Assembly: GCA_019661745.1 (NCBI GenBank)
Contig: JAIFTM010000008.1
Span: forward strand, 1 to 5,519
Direction: 5' to 3'
Origin: Mollicutes bacterium PWAP
Lineage (GTDB): Bacteria > Bacillota_I > Bacilli_A > Mycoplasmatales > Metamycoplasmataceae
DNA length: 5,519 nucleotides
Shown here: positions 1-5,519 of the stretch, in pieces
Position numbering within the stretch: position 1 is the stretch's first letter
Layout of the letters: every line of letters begins with the position of its first letter
Program-made: the position numbers and the translations under genes
The notes under the pieces: generated by a model
The model's database searches: none
Told to the model about the DNA's origin: nothing
The model's input: only the letters and a program-made list of their open reading frames with translations

Positions 1-113
1 TAACTAGAGACTTACATTCCTCTAAATATAAAGATCACAATGTTAAAACTGGTTATGAAATTAAATGAAGCGAAAAAGGAAAAAAAATAAATTATTTAGA
101 AGTTAAATTTTAA
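1..113 (+). CDS. 3' end of an unrecognised protein (partial)
   Basis: The frame whose first complete codon is at position 3 is open for 36 codons to a TAA at 111-113, provided the TGA at 66-68 is read as Trp. The tail reads as a hydrophilic C-terminus rich in Lys and Tyr, with GYEIKWSEKGKKINYLEVKF at its end. The other two plus frames stop within the first few bases (TAA at 1-3, TAG at 5-7); the frame beginning after TAA reaches a second stop at 88-90 and looks less protein-like. I do not recognise the family, and too little is present to assign one. It runs in the same direction as the next gene, about 100 nt away. The call rests only on open frame and composition, so it is tentative. Confidence 0.55.
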
Positions 114-133
114 TATTTCAATCTATAATTAAA

Positions 134-164
134 TTATTAAAAAGATAATTAATATTTTTAATAA
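134..164 (+). terminator. Possible A/T-only hairpin terminator after the first gene
   Basis: A perfect 10-bp inverted repeat (TTATTAAAAA at 134-143, TTTTTAATAA at 155-164) surrounds an 11-nt loop, 20 nt after the stop codon at 111-113. The stem has no G-C pair and the right arm itself supplies the T-run. In DNA this A+T-rich, such a repeat could arise by chance, so this is only a candidate. Confidence 0.3.
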
Positions 165-215
165 CAAAATATATTTTTATTTATAAATTTAGAAAGGAAT
201 TAAATTAATATTACA
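165..215 (+). promoter_or_regulatory. Candidate promoter and ribosome site before the membrane-protein gene
   Basis: Two -10-like hexamers occur here, TATATT at 170-175 and TATAAA at 182-187; neither has a convincing -35 box. A good Shine-Dalgarno core (AAGGA, 194-198, within AGAAAGGA) follows. It lies 17 nt before the ATG at 216, which is too far for ordinary initiation. In-frame ATT codons at 204 (5-nt spacing) and 210 (11-nt spacing) are closer, and an in-frame TAA at 201-203 limits any further extension. Confidence 0.35.
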
Positions 216-866
216 ATGAAAAAAGATTTAAAAAAATCAAAGTTAATTAAAAAACAATATAAATTAGAAATTAGTAATTTAAAAAAAACTCCAGATATAA
301 AATTTAAAAAAATGGAAATATATCATAAATATGATAAAAAAATTCAAAACTCAAGAAGTTACAAAAATTTAAATAAAGTACCGGCTATTGTAAAAAATTA
401 TTCTATTAATTTTTTATTATCTTCAATATTTTTTAACCTTTTCTTAGCTAGTATTATTTCTTTGATTGTTTATTCTATTAATGGCACTTTGAAGTGAGAT
501 AAATTTTCAACATCTTGATCAATTTGATTTTCTTTATTCTTTGGAATAAATTGATTAATACAATCTTCCATTAAACATTTTAATTGATATCGAATGACTA
601 GAGCAGAAAGAGCTGTATTTATTGCCTTAAGAAGATTTGGTAAAAATGCCGTTATTGTCTCTAATAAAGAAATAGACAGAAGATTTGGACAAAAAGATTT
701 ATTGGAAATAATTAAAGACACTGATAAATCAGAAGAAATGGGAATGTTAATTAATGGATTAGCAACATTTATAAATATATATATTGGCATTAAAATTCTA
801 TTACACATAAAAAAATATAATATTTCAAAACAAAAATTTAAATTTATAATTCAAGAAGATAAATAA
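216..866 (+). CDS. Unrecognised membrane protein with Lys-rich N-terminus
   Basis: This encodes 216 residues ending at TAA 864-866. Five internal TGA codons (495, 516, 525, 552, 585) must be read as Trp, and the frame is continuous through all of them. I do not recognise the family. Residues 1-60 are very rich in Lys and probably cytoplasmic. A strong hydrophobic segment follows at about 65-88, then a Trp/Phe-rich one at about 98-118. Next comes a charged stretch with TRAERAVFIALRRFGKNAVIVSNKE (about 128-152) and a soluble Asp/Glu/Lys part. A last hydrophobic segment lies at about 177-197 before a basic tail. Three membrane spans are therefore likely. The central TRAERAVF segment has the most varied codon and residue use and is the best handle for homology. 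The ATG at 216 is the conventional start, but an ATT at 204 or 210 fits the ribosome site better. It converges on the DUF1934-like gene and shares its terminator. Confidence 0.82.
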
Positions 867-907
867 AAATAAAAGAATAAATATTATTATTTATTCTTTT
901 ATTTTTA
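864..907. terminator. Bidirectional terminator, 20-bp perfect inverted repeat
   Basis: Arms 864-883 and 888-907 are perfectly complementary around the 4-nt loop TTAT. The A-rich left arm and T-rich right arm give a U-tract on either strand, as expected of a terminator shared by convergent genes. The left arm begins with the TAA stop of the membrane-protein gene. The right arm contains the TAA stop (complement of 891-893) and the last codons of the DUF1934-like gene. Only one G-C pair (875/896) is present, but the stem length compensates. Confidence 0.8.
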
Positions 908-1277
908 AATAAAGTTCATATGAACCCACTTCTGTTTCCCCTTGTGTTAATGTATACATAAATTTATGAATTGTAATTTCTCCTTCCACTTTATTTTCTA
1001 ATTTATTCATGTAAGCTGACATAAACAAAAATCCAACTTCAGTAGTATATTCAATAATTATTTCTTTATTTAATTCAAGATTTATTGTTGCCGGTCCCGA
1101 AAAAATATTTACTTTATTTTCTGAAATTTCAATTCTATTTTGAATTTTTTGAACAGGCTCTAAAAATTCATATACTTTAAATTTTTTTCATTTGCTAATT
1201 TGAACTTCTGAATCAAACTTAACTAAATTATCTTTTCCATTTTGTTTAATTTTAGATTTAAATTCAATTTTAGACAT
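891..1277 (-). CDS. DUF1934-like small protein
   Basis: This encodes 128 residues, with one TGA Trp codon (complement of 1188-1190). The sequence is an alternation of short, likely beta strands, for example residues 36-43 (YEFLEPVQ), 48-64, and the C-terminal FMYTLTQGETEVGSYELYLKI. Length and pattern resemble the DUF1934/YwiB group of Firmicutes, predicted calycin-like beta-barrels of unknown function. The family call comes from recalled patterns and is moderately sure; no catalytic residues can be named. The start ATG (complement of 1275-1277) lies inside the end of gltX and is preceded directly by an in-frame TAA, so it cannot be extended upstream. Only a weak GGAT-type ribosome site (complement of 1283-1288) precedes it, so translation is probably coupled to gltX. 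The last codons form one arm of the shared terminator. Confidence 0.82.
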
Positions 1278-2658
1278 TTAATCTATCCATAATAATTTCT
1301 TTTCCAAATAATCAAATCGCTTTATGTAATTCAGGCCCGTGTTCTTCAAATGTAGTTGCCAATCTAATTGGCATAAATAATTTTTTCCCTTTAACTCCTG
1401 TAATTATTTTGGTTTCATTTATAGATTCTTGAATGTTTTCAATTGTTCATTCTTTATTGGATAATATTTGAGAAAATTTTTTAACCACTTCATTGAATGT
1501 TTTTTTTCCTTTCAATGGATTTTTATAAATATTTAATTTTTTTTCCAACTCTTTAAAAGTTACTGATCCTTTCTTAAAGGTTTCAATAAAGATTTTTTTC
1601 CATTCTTCTTCTTTATTTATGTTTAAGTTAATAAATTTTTTTAGATTTGAATATTCCATATTTTGAATATATTCTTTTGAAAATCAATTCATTTTATCCA
1701 TATTAAATTTTGAACTAGATTTAGAAAGTCTTTTAGGATCAAAAGAATCAATAATTTCTTTTTTTTCCATCACTTCTTTTGCTTGGGGGTGTGTTCAACC
1801 TAGCAAAGTTAAAAAATTAAATATAGCATGAGAATAATAACCTTCCCCTTTATATTGTTCAATAAATTGTTTTGTTTCTAAATCTCTTTTAGAAAGTTTT
1901 TTACCATCCATATTAGTAATTATTGTTAAATGACCAAATTCTGGGGCTTCTCATCCAAAAGAATCGTAAATTGCAAGTTGTTTTGGTGTATTAGAAATGT
2001 GTTCTTCCCCTCTGAAAACATGAGTCATTTCCATATCGTAGTCATCAACAACCACCGCAAAGTTATATGTAGGATACCCATCTTGCTTTCTTATTACAAA
2101 ATCTCCTATATCATCAGTATTAATAGAAATTTTTCCTCTCACTATATCTTTTCAAGAATATCAATTATTTTTCTTTAAAGCAATACGAATTGAATATTCT
2201 TTTGAATTGTGTCTTTTTTCTTTTTCTTTTTCAGAAATTTTTAGTCAATTTCTTTTGTATCTAAAAGAAGCAACCCCTTGTTCTTCAAAATATTTATGTT
2301 GTTCTTCTAATTCTTCTTTTGTATCGTAAGCGTAATAAGCGTCTCCCTTTTCTATCATTTCATTAATTAAAAAATCATATCTTTCAAGTTTTTCGCTTTG
2401 TCTATATGTCTTATATTTTGGGTTTGGATTTAAAGCGGATTCATCTGGGATAATTCCTAATCAAATCAAATTTTTAATTTGAGAATTTTCTCCATCCTTA
2501 ACATTTCTAGATATGTCAGTGTCTTCAGTTCTAACAACAAAGTCTCCATTGTTTTTTTTAGCAAATAAATATCCAAATAATGCACTACGAGCTCCCCCTA
2601 TATGTAAATAACCTGTCGGACTAGGTGCATATCTCGTTCTTATTCTTTTTTTATTCAT
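1270..2658 (-). CDS. gltX: Glutamyl-tRNA synthetase
   Basis: This class Ic enzyme charges tRNA(Glu) with glutamate using ATP, in the cytoplasm. The ORF encodes 462 residues. The N-terminal [19 protein letters not shown] contains the HIGH-type ATP motif as HIGG at 19-22. DTDISR follows in the usual place. [28 protein letters not shown] is the typical connective and active-site stretch, and DGKKLSKR carries the KMSKS-type loop as KLSKR at 254-258. The Lys-rich C-terminal third is the anticodon-binding region and less conserved. Nine Trp codons are TGA and one is TGG. The length is slightly below the usual 480 or so. Mollicutes generally lack GlnRS, so the enzyme probably also charges tRNA(Gln) for GatCAB amidation; that is inference. 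The start is fixed by an AGGAG site 5 nt upstream. The last 8 nt overlap the DUF1934-like gene, implying an operon. Confidence 0.97.
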
Positions 2659-2663
2659 ATTAG

Positions 2664-2717
2664 CTCCTTTTTTAATAATATTAAAATTATTATAAATCTT
2701 TTGTTTTTTTAATAAAC
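2664..2717 (-). promoter_or_regulatory. gltX promoter candidate and ribosome site
   Basis: Read on the minus strand, a consensus TATAAT (complement of 2689-2694) lies about 30 nt before the gltX ATG. A weak -35-like TTTATT (complement of 2711-2716) lies 16 nt further upstream. The ribosome site AAAGGAG (complement of 2664-2670) is 5 nt from the ATG and sets the start. The implied 5' leader is only about 25 nt. The -10 box is good; the -35 is poor, which is common in mollicutes. Confidence 0.5.
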
Positions 2718-2728
2718 TTATATATAAT
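2701..2728 (+). promoter_or_regulatory. Candidate promoter for the BMP/ABC operon
   Basis: TTGTTT at 2701-2706 and a consensus TATAAT at 2723-2728 are separated by 16 nt on the plus strand. This would start transcription near 2735 and leave a leader of about 150 nt before the lipoprotein ATG. The region overlaps the back of the gltX promoter, so the two divergent units may affect each other. A second -10-like TATTAT at 2797-2802 overlaps the palindrome at 2781-2799 and would give a shorter leader; the sequence alone cannot decide between them. Confidence 0.4.
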
Positions 2729-2780
2729 AAATTAAGATGTTTAATATATTGAGTAGTAATAAAATAAAAATATTAAGTTT

Positions 2781-2799
2781 ATATTCAACTTTTGAATAT
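2781..2799. repeat. 8-bp palindrome with 3-nt centre in the divergent region
   Basis: ATATTCAA (2781-2788) and TTGAATAT (2792-2799) are perfect inverted copies around CTT. The size suits either a repressor-type operator or a small RNA hairpin in the leader of the lipoprotein gene. It overlaps a possible -10 box (TATTAT, 2797-2802). No known regulator site is recognised. Confidence 0.4.
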
Positions 2800-2826
2800 T
2801 ATATTTTATTTGCTAAAAAATAATTT

Positions 2827-2855
2827 TAAGTTGCTTTTAGTGGCTTATTTTTATT
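2827..2855 (+). promoter_or_regulatory. Leader hairpin followed by T-run
   Basis: The segment 2827-2834 (T + AAGTTGC) can pair with 2840-2847 (GTGGCTT + A) around a 5-nt loop, using three G-U wobbles, and is followed by ATTTTTATT. This is the most G+C-containing part of an otherwise A/T leader. It could act as a weak terminator or attenuator upstream of the lipoprotein gene, or it may be chance. I see no match to a known purine riboswitch. Confidence 0.25.
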
Positions 2856-2876
2856 AGTAATTTTCAAATTATTAAA

Positions 2877-2883
2877 AAGGAGG
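2877..2883 (+). promoter_or_regulatory. Strong Shine-Dalgarno site of the lipoprotein gene
   Basis: AAGGAGG (2877-2883) is a near-perfect anti-16S match, 5 nt before the ATG at 2889. It fixes that start and suggests high expression; it is the strongest ribosome site in the window. Confidence 0.85.
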
Positions 2884-2888
2884 AATTA

Positions 2889-4019
2889 ATGAAAAAATTA
2901 AATAAGTTTCATTTAAAATTAGGTTCAACTTTAGTATCTTTATTGCCTTTCACCACTGTTGTAGGTTGCTCCTTAGAACGTGGATCTTATTCTACTTTTA
3001 ATGGAAACATAGTAGACAAGAATGGTTACACACAATTTATTAGTGATGGCGGAAGTATTGATGATAAATCCTTTAATGAAAGTTCTGTAATGGGAGTAAA
3101 AATTTTTTCTCAAAAATCAAATACAACTTATTCTCAATGAACTCCTAAAAATGCAACTTTTTTAGGAAGCGCTTATGACAAGGTATTTGAGCAAAATTTT
3201 CATAATCTTGTTATTGCTGGCTTTATTCATTCAGAATATAATATTGAAAGACGTTGATCAGAAAAATTTGGCAATAATACTGAAAAACATTTAATTTGAT
3301 TAGATCACAATGATAACAATGATAACAATAATATTATTGGAATAACATTTAATAAATCTCAAGCTGGGTTTCTTGCTGGAATAAGAGCCGGTTTTATTGC
3401 GAATAAATTAAATAATAATAATCCAAAAGTTGGTGTTATTGGTGGTATGCCTTTTCCAGCAGTATTGGATTATATGAATGGTTTTTGTTCTGGTATAACT
3501 TATTTTAATAATTTCGCATTAAACAAAAACAAAATTCTAAAAAAAGTTGTTTTTGTTTCTGCATATTCTGATTTAAAAAAAGACTTCACAGGAACTTTTG
3601 AGCCCGATGGCAGTGGTAAAGTTAATACAAATCGTTTGATTGATAAAGGAACAAATGTAATTATGTCTGTTAATGCTGGTCAAATTAAAGATGTTATTTC
3701 CGCTATTAAGAGTGCCCATGAAGAAAATAGTGTTAAGGTTATAGGCGTTGATACTGATCAATATAAAACTTATGGAAATATTGTTGCTGGTTCTGCTGTT
3801 GTTGGTACAGATACTGCAATAAATGAACTTTTGCTAGAAGATTATTATGGTAATTATTTACATGATAGAGAATATTCTTTATCTGATGGTTCGAGATTTA
3901 TCTCATATGTTTCGCATTTTCAAGATGACGCCCCTAACAAATTCATTTCTGATGCAATTGAAAATGTAAAAGAGAATCCTTCTTTAACTAGCACTACCCT
4001 AACTTATATTAATTCATAA
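2889..4019 (+). CDS. BMP-family (PnrA/Bmp-like) substrate-binding lipoprotein
   Basis: This encodes 376 residues, with TGA Trp codons at 3138, 3255 and 3297. A basic start (MKKLNKFHLK), a hydrophobic stretch at about 11-25 and the lipobox VVGC (Cys27) indicate a lipoprotein anchored outside the membrane. FISDGGSIDDKSFNESS (50-66) is the hallmark ligand-site motif of basic membrane proteins, with Asp53 and Asn63 in the expected places. NIIGITFNKSQAGFLAGIRAG, KVGVIGGMPFPAVLDYMNGF (GGM at 185-187) and GVDTDQY (286-292) follow in family order. Known members such as PnrA and B. subtilis NupN bind nucleosides, so a nucleoside ligand is likely but not proven; mollicutes need to import such precursors. 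Asn-rich tracts (HNDNNDNNN, KLNNNN) look like lineage-specific surface loops. The ABC ATPase gene follows after 27 nt, presumably in the same operon. Confidence 0.94.
3309..3332 (+). repeat. Tandem AATGATAAC repeat in the lipoprotein gene
   Basis: Two exact 9-bp copies (3309-3317, 3318-3326) are followed by AATAAT. They encode NDNNDNNN inside an Asn/Asp loop. The unit is in frame, so copy-number change would only alter loop length. Confidence 0.85.
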
Positions 4020-4032
4020 ATAATTTTTTTTG

Positions 4033-4038
4033 AAAGGA
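4033..4038 (+). promoter_or_regulatory. Shine-Dalgarno site of the ABC ATPase gene
   Basis: AAAGGA at 4033-4038, within GAAAGGAAT, lies 8 nt before the ATG at 4047 and sets that start. It sits in the 27-nt gap after the lipoprotein stop. No terminator hairpin is visible there, which supports co-transcription. Confidence 0.75.
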
Positions 4039-4046
4039 ATTCATAA

Positions 4047-5519
4047 ATGAAAAAAAATCTTCTAAAAAAATCTTCTAAAATTGTTATTAAATTTAATAAT
4101 ATTACAAAAAAATTTGGTAATTTAATTGCAAATAATAATATTAATATCGATGTTATAAATGGTGAAGTTCATGCTTTATTAGGAGAAAATGGAGCCGGTA
4201 AAAGTACTTTAATGTCTCTTTTGTTTGGAATTTATAAACCTACAAATGGTTTCATTGAAATTAATGGTATAGAAACTAAAATTAAAGATCCCAAAGAAGC
4301 AAATAAGTTTGGGATCGGTATGTTGCCCCAACATTTTCAAATTGTTGAAAATTTTTTAGCATGAGAAAATATTATTTTAGGGTATGAAAAAGTTATTAAT
4401 GACGGTTTAGATGTTAAACCTTTTAATGGGATTATTAATAAAAAAGAAATTTTTAATAGAATTGAATTTTTAATGCAAAAATATAATATAAAATTTGATT
4501 ATAAAAAATCCACTTCTTTATTATCTATTTCAGATAAACAAAAAGTAGAATTATTAAAAATGTTATGAAGAAATAATAATATTTTAATATTTGATGAACC
4601 CACTTCTATATTAACACCCCCAGAAATTATAAACTTTCTTCAAATAGTTAAAGATTTACAAAAAGATGGCAAAACAATTCTAATAATTACACATAAATTA
4701 GATGAAATTAAAGAAATATCACAAAGAGTTTCAATATTGCGTAAAGGAACCCATATATCAACATTAAATACCAATGATGTTTCTAAAAAAAAACTTGCGG
4801 AATTAATGGTGGGTGACTCTATTGATTTAAATCTTTCTTCTATTAATAGAAATAATAATTATAAAAAAAACATGGTTTCTGTTAATGATATTAATTTTAA
4901 AACCAAAAGCGAATCTACAACTTTAAAAAATATTAATTTTAATATTAAAAAAGGTGAAATTTTAGGTATTGCAGCCATTGATGGAAATGGTCAATCAGAA
5001 TTAATTAAAATTCTTGGAGGCACTAAAAATCAAGATAGTGGTAGCATAATTATTAAAAATATAAATATTTCTAATTGGACAGTTTCGGAAAGATATAATA
5101 AAAAAAGAAATCAAGATGAAATTTTTACAGAATTTTATTTTGATACTAAAAACCTCCTAAATGTTCCTAAAAGATTTTGAGAGGCAACCCAAATTAAATT
5201 TTTCTATAATGGAATAATTTCAAAAAAAGAAGTTTTCAATAAAAATGTTGAGGGATTATTATATGTTGATAATATAATGGAAAATTCGCTATTAAATTTT
5301 GATTATAAAAAAAACCCCAAGCAATTTACAAACATTAAAAGTAATTTAATTAATTCTAAAAATATTGAAGTTTATAAATGAAATATTAAAGAAGGTGTAG
5401 TTTATTTAAAATATAAAAATGTTATTCCTGGTTTTCAAATTATTGGCAAACACTTAAAAATAAAATTAGAAAAACATTTTTTCAATAATAATTTTATTTC
5501 AAATTATAAAGGTTTAGAA
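4047..5519 (+). CDS. Double-domain ABC ATPase, NupO/YufO (RbsA-like) type, 3' end missing
   Basis: This is the ATP-hydrolysing subunit of the importer served by the upstream BMP lipoprotein. The frame is open for 491 codons to the window edge, with TGA Trp codons at 4362, 4566, 5178 and 5379. Domain 1 has Walker A GENGAGKST (46-54), Q-loop Gln95, Walker B ILIFDEP (179-185) and H-loop His216. Its signature is LSISDKQKVE (159-168) where the family usually has LSVGxQQRVE, so the key Gly is missing. Domain 2 has the family's Lys-less Walker A, AIDGNGQSE (310-318). After SERYNKKR (347-354) the expected PEDRHK, LSGGNQQK and Walker B motifs do not appear in the remaining 137 residues. Those residues include NGIISKKEVFN, echoing NGIINKKEIFN of domain 1. 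Either a long insertion lies here or domain 2 is highly diverged. Permease genes should follow. Confidence 0.92.
4051..4080 (+). repeat. 13-bp tandem repeat at the start of the ATPase gene
   Basis: Positions 4051-4080 match themselves at a shift of 13 nt, giving 2.3 copies of a unit of seven A followed by TCTTCT. It encodes KNLLKKSSK just before the ABC fold begins (IVIKFNNITKKFGN). The unit is not a multiple of 3, so gain or loss of one copy would shift the frame. Confidence 0.8.

Noticed and set aside
470..808. Minus-strand open frame antisense to the membrane-protein gene
   Set aside because: It mirrors the real plus-strand gene, which is continuous when TGA is read as Trp. It has no ribosome site and no recognisable protein character.
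1930..2178. Plus-strand open frame inside gltX
   Set aside because: It is the shadow of conserved GltX sequence ([17 protein letters not shown]) on the other strand.
2735..2888. Purine riboswitch before the nucleoside-transport genes
   Set aside because: The leader does not show the three-way junction or the conserved loop sequences of that class. Only two simple inverted repeats are visible.
3573..3761. Minus-strand open frame inside the lipoprotein gene
   Set aside because: It is antisense to conserved BMP-family sequence and has no start signals.
495..5180. Apparent gene breakage (short fragments ending at TGA throughout)
   Set aside because: All breaks are TGA in an otherwise continuous frame, at places where Trp fits the protein (for example LGW and LIW). 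This is the mollicute code, not pseudogenes.
1..5519. tRNA genes, CRISPR array, insertion sequence or phage module
   Set aside because: No cloverleaf-like G+C-richer segment, no spaced repeats, no transposase motif and no terminal inverted repeats were seen.

Overview
The window comes from a mollicute (Mycoplasma/Spiroplasma-type bacterium) that uses genetic code 4. The DNA is extremely A+T-rich. Every gene is open only if UGA is read as tryptophan: I count about 23 in-frame UGA Trp codons against only 2 UGG. The surface protein has a lipoprotein signal. The genus cannot be fixed from this sequence alone.

Layout from left to right. Positions 1-113 (+) hold the 3' end of an unrecognised gene. 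Positions 216-866 (+) encode an unrecognised membrane protein with a Lys-rich N-terminus. A 20-bp perfect inverted repeat (864-907) lies between convergent genes and probably terminates transcription from both sides. On the minus strand, gltX (glutamyl-tRNA synthetase, 1270-2658) is followed by a DUF1934-like gene (891-1277) that overlaps it by 8 nt. A 230-nt divergent intergenic region (2659-2888) carries candidate promoters for both directions, a palindrome and a small hairpin. On the plus strand follow a BMP-family substrate-binding lipoprotein (2889-4019) and a double-domain ABC ATPase (4047 to beyond the window end).

The BMP lipoprotein and the ATPase are the first two parts of a nucleoside-type ABC importer (the PnrA/Bmp and NupO/YufO arrangement). 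The two permease genes are expected just downstream, outside the window. Such an importer suits a mollicute, which must salvage nucleosides from its host. GltX supplies Glu-tRNA, and in mollicutes generally also Glu-tRNA(Gln) for the amidotransferase route.

I see no entirely new system. The most notable points are the unusual ATPase (a degenerate signature motif in domain 1, and about 135 residues of unfamiliar sequence after the second Walker A), a 13-bp tandem repeat out of register with codons at the start of that gene, and the structured leader of the lipoprotein gene.
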